NCBI RefSeq assembly: GCF_025060755.1
Contig: NZ_JANYUY010000001.1
Span: forward strand, 1 to 64,000
Length of the DNA stretch: 64,000 nucleotides
Reading direction: 5' to 3'
From: Paenibacillus doosanensis
GTDB lineage: Bacteria > Bacillota > Bacilli > Paenibacillales > NBRC-103111
Shown: positions 18,757 to 28,370 of the stretch, piece by piece
Layout: each line of letters starts with the position of its first letter
Position numbering within the stretch: the first letter of the stretch is position 1
Notes under the pieces: generated by a model
Seen by the model: the letters and a program-made list of their open reading frames with translations, nothing else
What the model was told of the DNA's origin: nothing
Databases searched by the model: none
Program-made: the position numbers and the translations under genes

Positions 18757-18803
18757 CCTCTCTTAAAACCTGTATTCAAGCCGCGCTTAAAAGGGTGGTG
18801 AAA

Positions 18804-18960
18804 AAGTCCGTTCGGTGTCCATTTGATATTCCCATCGCTGTTGAAATCGGATTTTTGGCTGGTTGCTTCCTTTTTTTCAAGGAAAATATCCGTTTTCAAA
18901 GGCGAACGCTATCGCTTTTCCAGATTCAAATGGCCCCACCGCTCGTTTTTCACCGGACTT
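18804..18960. repeat. Inverted-repeat element in the gap between the sigma operon and the SMR genes
   Basis: AAGTCCG at 18804-18810 pairs with CGGACTT at 18954-18960, and inside these CCATTTGA pairs with TCAAATGG. The 157-bp unit has no convincing gene; the open frame across it has no ribosome binding site. It has the look of a dispersed, structured intergenic repeat, but only one copy lies in this window. Confidence 0.45.
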
Positions 18961-19043
18961 ATAAAGCCGCTGCGGAACCCTATTAGTACAGTACCATATG
19001 TTAGTCATTAACACTACGAAAAAAACGGCTGACCTGCCCGCAT

Positions 19044-19079
19044 AACAAAGAAGAAGCCTGCCGATCTTGGGGCTTCTTC
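19044..19079 (-). terminator. Terminator of the TetR-SMR operon
   Basis: GAAGAAGCC (19071-19079 on the minus strand) pairs perfectly with GGCTTCTTC (19050-19058), followed by TTTGTTATG. It lies about 40 bases after the last SMR gene. Confidence 0.7.
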
Positions 19080-19116
19080 CTGCCTGTATGTCAACGTAAC
19101 CTCTCCGGCCCGTTTT

Positions 19117-19431
19117 TTATGAAATCAGCTTTAAGCCGACTACCGCAGCGATCACGCAAGCGATGAAAAAAATTCGTTTGCCGTTCTTCGATTCCCCGTA
19201 CAGATACATTCCCAGCAGCGTGCTTCCCACCGTGCCGATTCCCGTCCAGACCGCATACGCCGTTCCGATCGGGATGGACCCGAGGGAACGCGACAGGAAG
19301 AAGAAGCTGAACACAAAGCAAACCAGCAGCTGTGCGACGGTTTTTACATTAGCCGAACGGTTCACCTGCTGCAGGCAGACGAAGCCGACGACTTCGCAAG
19401 CGCCTGCGCATAATAAAAAGATCCAGCTCAT
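19117..19431 (-). CDS. Small multidrug resistance (SMR) transporter subunit, YkkD-like
   Basis: A 104-residue protein with four membrane helices. The SMR signature is clear: the conserved membrane Glu at 13 in helix 1 (ACEVVGFVCLQQ), and IPIGTAYAVWTGIGTVGSTLLGMYLYGE in helices 2-3. It overlaps the upstream SMR gene by four bases (ATGA), which suggests translational coupling into a heterodimer, as in YkkCD or EbrAB. Substrates could be cationic drugs or guanidinium; no guanidine riboswitch is present, and the operon starts with a TetR repressor instead. Confidence 0.92.
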   Translation of the reverse strand: MSWIFLLCAGACEVVGFVCLQQVNRSANVKTVAQLLVCFVFSFFFLSRSLGSIPIGTAYAVWTGIGTVGSTLLGMYLYGESKNGKRIFFIACVIAAVVGLKLIS

Positions 19432-19787
19432 CGTTTCGCCCCCGCTTTCGCGTTCTCGCCCTTGCTTTTGTCATTATCCGTTACCAGCTTAAGGCCAATG
19501 ACCCCAAACAGCAGCAGGGCGATCAGAGCAAGCTTATCCAAGCGTACGGGTTCTCCCCACCATATCATTTCGGCTGTGACGGCGCCCGCGGCTCCGATTC
19601 CGGTAAACACCGCGTACACCGTACCCGCAGGCAGCGTCTTGCAGGCAAGCAGAATCAAAACGAAGGAAACGGCGATGGCGAAGCCGACCAGCAGCCAATC
19701 GACCGCGCTATCGGCATTTTTCATTCCCGAAATCCAGCAAACCTCAAGCAATCCTCCGATCCAAATGTAAATCCATCCTTTGTTCAT
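19428..19787 (-). CDS. Small multidrug resistance (SMR) transporter subunit, YkkC-like
   Basis: A 119-residue four-helix SMR protein. Helix 1 has Glu15 (GGLLEVCWISGMKNADSAVD); helix 3 carries PAGTVYAVFTGIGAAGAVTAEMIWWGE, followed by RLDKLALIALLLFGVIGLKLV and a charged tail of about 18 residues. The longer tail and the sequence are closest to the YkkC/SugE side of the family. It is the upstream partner of the overlapping SMR gene and lies 42 bases after the TetR gene. Confidence 0.92.
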   Translation of the reverse strand: MNKGWIYIWIGGLLEVCWISGMKNADSAVDWLLVGFAIAVSFVLILLACKTLPAGTVYAVFTGIGAAGAVTAEMIWWGEPVRLDKLALIALLLFGVIGLKLVTDNDKSKGENAKAGAKR

Positions 19788-19829
19788 TTCCGTATCCTCT
19801 CCTTTTCCCCCGGCGCGTATCCGAAAAAG

Positions 19830-20393
19830 CTATAACGAAATGCCCCTCCAGTATACTTTCCACGACAATTCGAACGCATTATCGAACGAATGCGGCGTCT
19901 CGTAGACCAACTGCGCCATAAGCCCGTCAAATAACGTAAGGAATGCGGCGATGCCTTCCTCGGGAGTTACCCCGAGCTCGGGAGCCGATGAAAACGCCGC
20001 TTGGAGAAGCGATTTCAAATGCAGCAAATGGATGTTATATGTATGGGTAAAATACACTTCCAGATGCTTGGGCGGAATATAGGACATCAGAAACATAAAT
20101 TTATATTTCTTGTTATGAACATATTTATCACGGTACTCCTGAAGCAGCGAATGCAGCAGCTGCTGCAGCGGGGAATCCTTCAGTCTATCAAAAAACTGCG
20201 TCAGAAACTGCACGTCCTCCTGAATAACCTCGTGGTTGATGGTCAGGACCAGCTCATCTTTGTTTTTGAAATGACAGTATATCGACTGCTTCTTGATTCC
20301 GACCTCCCCGGCAATTTCCGAAAGGGACGTGCCTTCGAAGCCGTTCTCCGTGAACTTCCGCAGGGCAACCTGCTTAATGCTTTCCGCACTCAT
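19830..20393 (-). CDS. TetR-family transcriptional repressor
   Basis: A 187-residue regulator. The N-terminal helix-turn-helix reads GFEGTSLSEIAGEVGIKKQSIYCHFKNKDEL (about residues 18-50), and the helical C-terminal domain would bind the inducer. It heads an operon with the two SMR genes and probably represses all three. Just upstream a perfect inverted repeat, ACCTTAC-N4-GTAAGGT, overlaps the start region of a good SigA promoter. The ATG at 20393 is preferred; a TTG at 20402 is the alternative. Confidence 0.93.
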   Translation of the reverse strand: MSAESIKQVALRKFTENGFEGTSLSEIAGEVGIKKQSIYCHFKNKDELVLTINHEVIQEDVQFLTQFFDRLKDSPLQQLLHSLLQEYRDKYVHNKKYKFMFLMSYIPPKHLEVYFTHTYNIHLLHLKSLLQAAFSSAPELGVTPEEGIAAFLTLFDGLMAQLVYETPHSFDNAFELSWKVYWRGISL

Positions 20394-20408
20394 TCTCCCC
20401 AACCCCCA

Positions 20409-20456
20409 ACCTTACTCACGTAAGGTAGTATAATCCTATCAAATACTTATAGTCAA
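20409..20456 (-). promoter_or_regulatory. Promoter and operator of the TetR-SMR operon
   Basis: On the minus strand TTGACT (20451-20456) and TATACT (20427-20432) are spaced by 18 bases. Immediately downstream of the -10 box is the perfect inverted repeat ACCTTAC-GTGA-GTAAGGT (20409-20426), where a bound TetR dimer would block initiation. Confidence 0.75.
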
Positions 20457-20672
20457 TAGATCAAAACAAATTTCACCTTACCTTCGTCAGTTTACACATG
20501 TCCACCCCGGCCGGATTAAGCCCCCTTCTCCTTCGTCCGGAATCGGCTGGCGCAGCAGATGCATACAACGTTTCCACAAATTTTATTGTCAGGTTCACCA
20601 ATGACCCGTGTCGCATTTTGTTGTAAAATGGTCTGCAAATAGATTCGTCTTACACTATAGGAGGGGACCGAC

Positions 20673-21815
20673 ATGCCGCAGGGCCATGTAGACCGCATTT
20701 TTTGGATTGATACCTTGAGCCGAATCGCTCAACCGGTACTGCACCATTTGAATAACCGCCAGCTGAAAGAAAAAATGCCCGTTGAAGGGAAGCTCGACGA
20801 CCGTCCTATGTACACCTATCTTGAGGCGCTGGGACGACTGCTGACCGGGATTGCGCCGTGGCTGGAGCACGGCAGCCGCGAAGGCGAGGAAGGAAGATTG
20901 CGCGAGCGCTACGCCGAGCAGGCGCGCGGAGCCATTGACGCCGCTACCGATCCGGCATCGCCCGATTTCATGAATTTCTCCGAAGGCTATCAGCCGATCG
21001 TAGACGCCGCCTTTTTGTCCCATGCCATTCTGCGGGCTCCCGGGGAGCTGTGGAACAAGCTGGACGGCCGGGTTAAGGATAATGTCGTTAAAGCTTTGCA
21101 GTCCACTCGGACTCGCAAGCCCTACTATAACAACTGGCTGCTGTTCGCGGCCATGATCGAAGCCGCGCTGTTCCGCGCCGGAGCCGAATGGGACCGGATG
21201 CGCGTCGATTACGCCTTAAGACAGCATGAGCAGTGGTACAAGGGAGACGGCGTATACGGAGACGGCCCTGATTTTCATGCCGACTACTATAACTCCTTCG
21301 TCATCCAGCCGATGCTCGTCGATTTGATTGAAACGTTTAAAAACGAAGATCCGTTCTGGGCTTCCATGCAGGAGAACGTGATTCAACGCGCAAGACGGCA
21401 TGCCGTGCAGCAGGAACGTCTCATTTCGCCGGAGGGCACCTTCCCCGCTGTAGGACGGTCGCTCGCTTACCGGTTCGGGGCTTTCCAATTGCTCAGCCAG
21501 ATGGCGCTGCAGCATCAATTGGACGCGACTCTCGTTCCCGCACAGGTGCGCTGCGCTCTAACCGCGGTCATTCGCCGCGTCATCGACGCGCCGGGCACAT
21601 TCGACGAGAACGGCTGGCTGACCATCGGCTTCTGCGGACATCAGCCGGAGATCGGCGAGACGTACATTTCCACCGGCAGCCTTTATCTGTGCTCCGCCGT
21701 ATTTCTGCCGCTCGGCTTGCCGGCGGACGACCCGTTCTGGCAAGGGGAAGCGGATTGGACCGGCAAGAAAGCATGGAGCGGTCAAAGCTTCCCTATCGAT
21801 AAAGCTCTCTATTGA
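20673..21815 (+). CDS. DUF2264 family protein
   Basis: A 380-residue protein matching the DUF2264 family in sequence style: PMYTYLEALGRLLTGIAPWLEHG, KPYYNNWLLFAAMIEAALF, and YGDGPDFHADYYNSFVIQPMLVDLIE. These proteins are predicted alpha/alpha barrels related to glycan-active enzymes and are usually linked to plant polysaccharide degradation, but no reaction is established to my knowledge. Asp and His residues in GDGPDFHADYYNS are candidate active-site groups. There is no signal peptide, so it is cytoplasmic. AGGAGGGG precedes the ATG. It stands alone, with no sugar genes on either side. Confidence 0.8.
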   Translation: MPQGHVDRIFWIDTLSRIAQPVLHHLNNRQLKEKMPVEGKLDDRPMYTYLEALGRLLTGIAPWLEHGSREGEEGRLRERYAEQARGAIDAATDPASPDFMNFSEGYQPIVDAAFLSHAILRAPGELWNKLDGRVKDNVVKALQSTRTRKPYYNNWLLFAAMIEAALFRAGAEWDRMRVDYALRQHEQWYKGDGVYGDGPDFHADYYNSFVIQPMLVDLIETFKNEDPFWASMQENVIQRARRHAVQQERLISPEGTFPAVGRSLAYRFGAFQLLSQMALQHQLDATLVPAQVRCALTAVIRRVIDAPGTFDENGWLTIGFCGHQPEIGETYISTGSLYLCSAVFLPLGLPADDPFWQGEADWTGKKAWSGQSFPIDKALY

Positions 21816-21851
21816 TCCGCCTCATTCCGGCGGATTAGTTCCCCGCACACC

Positions 21852-21888
21852 AAAAGCAGCGCCCGCAAAAAGCGAACGCTGCTTTTTT
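21852..21888. terminator. Terminator between the DUF2264 and EamA genes
   Basis: AAAAGCAGCG and CGCTGCTTTT form a 10-bp stem with a 15-base loop, followed on the plus strand by TTTTTT (21883-21888). A residues on the opposite side could let it also serve the converging EamA gene. Confidence 0.8.
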
Positions 21889-21937
21889 CATTGTTTAGGA
21901 AATGATGCGCAGCAATATCCAGTGGATATCCGGGGAC

Positions 21938-22054
21938 TCCCCCGAAAGTAATGTCTAACCATAGAACGATCCCAGCGGAATGGTTAGACGCCGATCCAGC
22001 CTAGGCTGGATGCGGACGGAATAAGCTTCAGAGCATCACGTCACTTTCGGGGGA
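21938..22054. mobile_element. MITE-like structured repeat, complete copy
   Basis: A 117-bp element bounded by perfect 12-bp terminal inverted repeats (TCCCCCGAAAGT at the left, ACTTTCGGGGGA at the right). Inside are a second inverted repeat, GTCTAACCAT with ATGGTTAGAC, and the 18-bp palindrome ATCCAGCCTAGGCTGGAT, so the whole unit can fold. A second copy in the opposite orientation lies at 63886-63993 with about five mismatches over some 105 bases. It encodes no protein and shows no clear target-site duplication. The right end overlaps the 3' end of the EamA gene and provides its last codons and stop. Confidence 0.85.
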
Positions 22055-22970
22055 TTTGTTCTGTATATTCGTTTTTCCGCTTTGCCTTGACGGCGGTCTT
22101 GCGCTCGGAAACGAGCACCCCCAGCAAAATAAGCACGATGCCGATCCACTGCACAGCGTAAGTCGCTTCATGAAGCAGCAGCGCCGAGCAGACGATGACG
22201 ACCGGCAGCTCGACGGAACCGAGCACGGCGGCAAGTCCCGTTTCGATCAAAGGGGCCCCTTTCGCATACAGAAACGGCGGCAGCACCATGCCGAAGACGC
22301 TGAGCAGCAATCCCCACTGCCATAATCCTTGGCCGAGCGAGCCGTTCCACAAAAATTGCGGAGGCATCAATATAAGCACAATCGCAGCGGCACCCGTAAT
22401 CATCCACGCGCTGCGGAACAAAGCAGGCAGATGCGTCGCGATTTTCCCGCTGAAATAAATAAACAAAGTATAGCAGCAGGCGGCCAATAGTCCCAGTCCG
22501 ATTCCGCTTGCTCCGGGACTGTCCATCGTGCCCGACAAGATGCCGGAAGCGAGCACCGTGCCGAGCAGCGTAAACGCCATCGCGATCCATTGGAACAAAG
22601 TGGGAACTCTCCGCTCCGTAATCCAATCTAACAGCATCCCCATCCAGGTGAACTGGAACAGCAGCAGCACTGCGAATGACGCATCGAGAACTTGCAGCGA
22701 TTGGTAATAAAAATAACCGGTCAAGCCGGTAAACGTGCCTCCCGCTATCAGCTTCAGAACGATCCCGCCCGAAATTCCTTTCATTTGCCAAAGCTTCGGC
22801 AAACTGAGCAGCCATAAAATGATAAATCCGAACAAAACCTGGCTTCCCGTAATTTCCGCAGCCGAAAACCCTTGCTTGTAGCCGAGCTTAACGAATGTGG
22901 ACAGCACGCCGTACGAGGCTGCGCCCAACAAGACGAGCCAAATGGCTTTCCAACGATGTTTCGACGCCAT
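22041..22970 (-). CDS. EamA-family (DMT) transporter
   Basis: A 309-residue inner-membrane protein with ten predicted helices in two EamA halves. The first half covers about residues 9-145 (VLLGAASYGVLSTFVKLGYKQGF, FTGLTGYFYYQSLQVLDASFAVLLLFQF). The second covers about 155-295 (AKGAPLIETGLAAVLGSVELPVVIVCSALLLHE). The family moves small metabolites such as amino acids out of the cell; the substrate here is unknown. The last four residues, IPRK, and the TGA stop lie within the end of the MITE-like repeat, so the original C-terminus has probably been replaced. Confidence 0.88.
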   Translation of the reverse strand: MASKHRWKAIWLVLLGAASYGVLSTFVKLGYKQGFSAAEITGSQVLFGFIILWLLSLPKLWQMKGISGGIVLKLIAGGTFTGLTGYFYYQSLQVLDASFAVLLLFQFTWMGMLLDWITERRVPTLFQWIAMAFTLLGTVLASGILSGTMDSPGASGIGLGLLAACCYTLFIYFSGKIATHLPALFRSAWMITGAAAIVLILMPPQFLWNGSLGQGLWQWGLLLSVFGMVLPPFLYAKGAPLIETGLAAVLGSVELPVVIVCSALLLHEATYAVQWIGIVLILLGVLVSERKTAVKAKRKNEYTEQIPRK

Positions 22971-23062
22971 TGCCTTCCCTCTTTACCTAAAGTCCCTCAC
23001 CCGCCCGCGTATGCCTTTAAAGAAGGCTCGCACAAACAAACACTATACGGCAACCCGATCAT

Positions 23063-25681
23063 TTAATCAAGCGGATTTCCGCCGGTTTTCATAATCTGCG
23101 ACCGAAGCTTCGTGCGCACGCGGATCACTCCGTCCTTGACGCTCATCTGTACCTCTCCGTCGGCATCGGTCCTTAGAACAGGAATCCCTCTCTCCCCCAG
23201 CCTGGCAATAACCGTCGGATGAGGATGTCCGTATGTATTGTACTGACCGACGGAAATGACCGCATATTGGGGCCGCCACGCATCTAACCAGGCATCCGTC
23301 GTCGAGGTTTTGCTGCCGTGATGGGCCACTTTCAGCACGTCGACGGGACCCGTCCCGGGAAACAGCGGAGGAGTCTTGTCCGGCGCCGTTTCTCCCCTTA
23401 TCCGATCCTTCTCTATCAGCTCAAGCACCTTCGTTTCCGACGGCTTCTCCATATCCCCCGTCAGCAGCCATCTCGTCCCCTGCATCTCCATCAGGAACAC
23501 GACCGATTCCGTGTTCTGCTCTTTCTCTACCCGAATCCCGCCGTCCGTATAACTTGCAGGCAGCGGATACATAAAGCGCAGCCGCGTATCCTCATCGACC
23601 TGCAGAATATCTCCAGCATAAACCTTTACCAGCGTAACTCCGTTTGCCAGCGCGGTCTGAAACAACGTCTCTACACCGGGATTCGGTTTGATCGTGCCGT
23701 TAAAAAGAAGCTGCTTGACGGGGATTTGCTCCAATACGGCCTGCAGGCCGCCGATATGATCCGCATCCTGATGGGTCACGATCAAATAATCGATCGCATG
23801 GATTCCCCGCTGCTTAAGCAGCGGCACGAGCAGCTTGCGCCCGACCTCATACGGATCGGAGCGCTGCTTCCACTCATCTCCAGGCTTGCGAAACGACACG
23901 GTGCCTCCCCCGTCGACCAGAATGACGCTGCGGCTTCTCGGGGAACGGATAAAAATACTGTCACCTTGGCCTACGTCGATGAAATGAACCTGGCCTTCCT
24001 GCACCCAGCGATCCGGTTCGTACGCGTACGCAAGCATCCCGCAAACCATGCATACGGCGAGAGGAAACCGGCAATAGCCTGCTTTGGCAGCGAGATTTGC
24101 CGACAGCCGTCCGGCTTTAGCCTGCGTCCCCTTGGCGCTTAGCATCGGGCCGCTCTCTGCCGCGCTCTTCCCTGAATCTCCGTTCCCGCCGCGGAGAAGC
24201 AGGCTGTATACAAGCAGACTCCATACCGCGTAGTAGCCGATAATCCATACGATGCCCGGAGTGGGCCAGATCGTCTGGAAGAGCTGCCACCGGCTGAGCG
24301 CGGACACAACCCAAAATAACCATTCGTTAACTTGGGCCACGATCCAAGCGAGCGCCTTGCCTGCCGGCATCCAGACAAAGCTAACGAAGAGTGCGATCGT
24401 CCCTCCAGGCATCGTAAACATGCTGAAGACGGGCACCAACACGAAGTTCGCCGCCAGAGACAGCAGGGAAAATTGATTGAAGTAATAAATCGAGACGGGG
24501 AAGGAAACGATCTGGGCGACAATCGTTATCGAGAACGCGTCTCTCCATGCCCGCGAGCGGATCGGCATCAGCTTGTTCGCGTACGGCACGCCGACGATAA
24601 GCCCGATCGTAACCAGAAAAGAGAGCTGGAAGCTGACGTTCATCAAATAATACGGCTCCCACAACAGCATAAGGAGTCCGACGAGCAGGACGGTGTGCAG
24701 ACCGTCCTTTAACGTTTGACGGTAAGTCGCATATAAGCCGATGACAGCCATCAAGCCCGCCCGGATGATGGACGGCGCCGCTCCGGTCACCGCAACGTAG
24801 AGCGGAACCGCAATCATGGCCGTAATCAGGTACGTTTCCCGCGTAAATCCAAGCTTGCGCATCGTCCAGAGCAAGCATGCCAGAAATATGGCTACATGCA
24901 AACCCGATATAGCGATAATATGGGTTAAGCCCAGCTGGGAAAATTGCTGAAACTGCTCGGGATCGATATCGTTCGTCAATCCGATCAGCATCGCTTTCAT
25001 AAATCCCGATTGCGCTGCCGGAAACAATCTCTCCATTCCGTCCCCCAGCATCGAACGAAACCAGTCGATCCAGCGGAGCAACTGCAGCCAGCTCCAATGA
25101 TCGGGTGATGCCGTCTGAACTTGAGCGGCCCCCTTCACACTTACCTGCCAATGAATATGCTGAAAGCGCAAATATCGCCGGTAGTCGAAGCCGTCAAAAT
25201 TTCTCGCTTCGCCCGGGGTTTGCAGCGTTCCCTGCAAAATGACGCGATCCGCCCGCTGCCACGTTTTGGCCGCCGCCTGTTCATCCCGGGACAGCAGCTT
25301 CACCGATACGGCGAAGCGCTCGCGCCGGCTATCGGCGGATTGAACGGTGAATGCCGCCTTGTCCCCGTCGACCTCAACCTGATCCGCTATGACCCCTTCC
25401 AGCGTAAAGGCTTCCGCCTCCTGCGAAATCGCCTGCGGATTCAAGGAGCTGACGTTGCGCCCGTCGTAATCCGCATAATAACCGGCGGCCATAACGACGA
25501 CGAGCGCTCCGCATACCGCCGTCTTCCCCGGAATCGGCAGCATCCATAGAGCGACGGCCGCAATAGCGGCTATCAAGGTCGTATATAAGGAAAGCCACGA
25601 TATGCCGGACAACGAATAGGCTATCGTATATCCGAACGTCCAGAGCAGCGTTATCGCCACGACAGGGCGGTTTCTGATCAT
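23063..25681 (-). CDS. comEC: DNA uptake channel protein ComEC
   Basis: Polytopic membrane protein that carries single-stranded DNA into the cell during transformation. The 872-residue chain has an N-terminal membrane and OB-like domain, then the central Competence domain (QLGLTHIIAISGLHVAIFLACLL and many helices, about 225-510). The C-terminal metallo-beta-lactamase-like domain holds HFIDVGQGDSIFI, LIVTHQDADHIGGL and VAHHGSKTS, and may act as nuclease on the incoming strand. I chose the ATG at 25681 because GGGGGGAGAGAAA lies just upstream. comEB lies 79 bases upstream, but a strong terminator stands between them. Confidence 0.97.
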   Translation of the reverse strand: MIRNRPVVAITLLWTFGYTIAYSLSGISWLSLYTTLIAAIAAVALWMLPIPGKTAVCGALVVVMAAGYYADYDGRNVSSLNPQAISQEAEAFTLEGVIADQVEVDGDKAAFTVQSADSRRERFAVSVKLLSRDEQAAAKTWQRADRVILQGTLQTPGEARNFDGFDYRRYLRFQHIHWQVSVKGAAQVQTASPDHWSWLQLLRWIDWFRSMLGDGMERLFPAAQSGFMKAMLIGLTNDIDPEQFQQFSQLGLTHIIAISGLHVAIFLACLLWTMRKLGFTRETYLITAMIAVPLYVAVTGAAPSIIRAGLMAVIGLYATYRQTLKDGLHTVLLVGLLMLLWEPYYLMNVSFQLSFLVTIGLIVGVPYANKLMPIRSRAWRDAFSITIVAQIVSFPVSIYYFNQFSLLSLAANFVLVPVFSMFTMPGGTIALFVSFVWMPAGKALAWIVAQVNEWLFWVVSALSRWQLFQTIWPTPGIVWIIGYYAVWSLLVYSLLLRGGNGDSGKSAAESGPMLSAKGTQAKAGRLSANLAAKAGYCRFPLAVCMVCGMLAYAYEPDRWVQEGQVHFIDVGQGDSIFIRSPRSRSVILVDGGGTVSFRKPGDEWKQRSDPYEVGRKLLVPLLKQRGIHAIDYLIVTHQDADHIGGLQAVLEQIPVKQLLFNGTIKPNPGVETLFQTALANGVTLVKVYAGDILQVDEDTRLRFMYPLPASYTDGGIRVEKEQNTESVVFLMEMQGTRWLLTGDMEKPSETKVLELIEKDRIRGETAPDKTPPLFPGTGPVDVLKVAHHGSKTSTTDAWLDAWRPQYAVISVGQYNTYGHPHPTVIARLGERGIPVLRTDADGEVQMSVKDGVIRVRTKLRSQIMKTGGNPLD

Positions 25682-25704
25682 TTTCTCTCCCCCCAATAAA
25701 CGAC

Positions 25705-25743
25705 AAAAAAAGAACCTCTTCCGCTTAAAGCGAATAGAGGTTC
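25705..25743 (-). terminator. Terminator between comEB and comEC
   Basis: On the minus strand GAACCTCT (25736-25743) pairs with AGAGGTTC (25712-25719), followed by seven T residues (25705-25711). It ends transcription of comEB or attenuates read-through into comEC. Confidence 0.85.
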
Positions 25744-25760
25744 CTCCTCAAAACTTTCGT

Positions 25761-26273
25761 TTAATGCTGAACTTCCGTCATCGTCCCGGCCGGGGGCTCG
25801 TAAGCTTCCAGCCTGCGGAAGATGATGCCTTTCTGCTCCATCAACGCCTTAACCTTATCTGAATCCTTAGGATAAGGGCGATGGTAGACGATTTCGCTAA
25901 TGCCGCTGTTAGCCAGCATATTGGCGCAGGTCCAGCAAGGCTGATCCGTCACATAGACGACCGAGCCTTCCCGGTCCTTCGGATCGGTGAACAAGAGCAA
26001 GTTTTGCTCGGCATGGATCGTACGTATGCAGCGCTGCTTCTTAACGACCTGCTCCTTGCCGCCGCTCTCCGCCAGCTCGTATTCCTCCACCAGCATGCAG
26101 CCGGCTTCAGAGCAATCCGGTACGCCCATGGGCGCGCCGTTATACGCGGCGCCGAGCAGCTTCTTCCCCTGCACCAATACCGCTCCGACATGTCTGCGGC
26201 TGCATTGGGATCGAGTCGATGCCATATACGCCATGTCCAAGAAGTAAGTATCCCAATCTTTACGAGTCGTCAT
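25761..26273 (-). CDS. comEB: Deoxycytidylate deaminase (ComEB)
   Basis: Zinc enzyme converting dCMP to dUMP for thymidylate synthesis; in Bacillales it sits in the comE region although it is not needed for DNA uptake. The 170-residue chain has the catalytic HAEQN motif (zinc His and proton-shuttling Glu) and PCWTC (two zinc Cys). An additional Cys/His-rich insertion (GVPDCSEAGCMLVEE) is typical of dCMP deaminases. It precedes comEC in the transcription direction and lies 19 bases from the end of the sulfhydrylase gene upstream. Confidence 0.96.
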   Translation of the reverse strand: MTTRKDWDTYFLDMAYMASTRSQCSRRHVGAVLVQGKKLLGAAYNGAPMGVPDCSEAGCMLVEEYELAESGGKEQVVKKQRCIRTIHAEQNLLLFTDPKDREGSVVYVTDQPCWTCANMLANSGISEIVYHRPYPKDSDKVKALMEQKGIIFRRLEAYEPPAGTMTEVQH

Positions 26274-26292
26274 GTGATTTGATCTCCGTTAA

Positions 26293-27627
<1,335 letters not shown>

Positions 27628-27675
27628 CTACTATTTTCTCATATATTGTAAGAAAACGAAAGTAGGTTTCATAGA

Positions 27676-28230
27676 TTAAAATTCGACGGTAACATACGGG
27701 CGCATTTTGGCCAAAAGCTTCTCCCCGATCCCCTTGACCTCAAGCAGCTGGTCGACCGAGCGAAAGCTGCCGATTTTATCGCGGTAAGCGATGATCGCTT
27801 TGGCTTTGCTTTCGCCGATACCGGGAAGCGTATCAAGCTGCTGTGCGGTCGCCGTGTTCAAATTAATCTTCGCCCCGTCCGAAGCCTGCTTGGACGCTGC
27901 GCCCGCCGCGGCGTCTGCGGAACCTGCGGTCTCCGGAGCTGGCGCAGCCGACTGCTTGCCCGTCCCCGAAGATTCGGAGGGCGCCGCCGTCCGTGCTCCT
28001 GAGTCCGCCGAGGCTGCGGGTCGCTTGGCCGCGGGCTCCGCCTGCTTGTCTGCGCCGCCTTGCGGAGCCGCCAGCAAATCCCGCATCTCCTCGTTAGCCA
28101 GACGCCAAGACGCAGCTTCGCGAGCCGTCTCTTTCCAAGCCGTATACCCAAACCATCCTGCCAGCGCAAGCGTCAGCGAAACCAGAAAAAGAACCGTTCC
28201 CGTCTTCGTCTTATTCGCAGCCGAATTCAA
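27676..28230 (-). CDS. comEA: Competence DNA receptor ComEA
   Basis: Membrane-anchored double-stranded DNA receptor that passes DNA to ComEC. The 184-residue protein has an N-terminal membrane anchor (about residues 11-30, VLFLVSLTLALAGWFGYTAW), a flexible Ala/Ser/Pro-rich linker to about 118, and a C-terminal double helix-hairpin-helix domain. That domain contains INLNTATAQQLDTLPGIGES and LLEVKGIGEKLLAKMRPYV. The start is a TTG at 28230 with GGAGGG about ten bases upstream. It is divergent from comER, as in B. subtilis. Confidence 0.95.
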   Translation of the reverse strand: MNSAANKTKTGTVLFLVSLTLALAGWFGYTAWKETAREAASWRLANEEMRDLLAAPQGGADKQAEPAAKRPAASADSGARTAAPSESSGTGKQSAAPAPETAGSADAAAGAASKQASDGAKINLNTATAQQLDTLPGIGESKAKAIIAYRDKIGSFRSVDQLLEVKGIGEKLLAKMRPYVTVEF

Positions 28231-28370
28231 TTGTCAATTCCCTCCGTTTCATTAGGCTTAACTATGCCATGCCTTGCCCGATCCGCCGCGGAATCCTATT
28301 CTTCATGTCATATTCTCCGGTTAGCTCGAATAGGGATTAAGAAGGCTGCACTTTTTCAGGGGGGATCGTC

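Noticed and set aside
18717-18986. Plus-strand open frame in the gap between the sigma operon and the SMR genes
   Set aside because: It overlaps the sigma promoter region and an inverted-repeat element, and lacks a plausible ribosome binding site.
19788-20460. Guanidine (ykkC) riboswitch expected near a YkkC/YkkD-like pair
   Set aside because: No conserved riboswitch core is visible; the operon instead has a TetR gene with its own operator.
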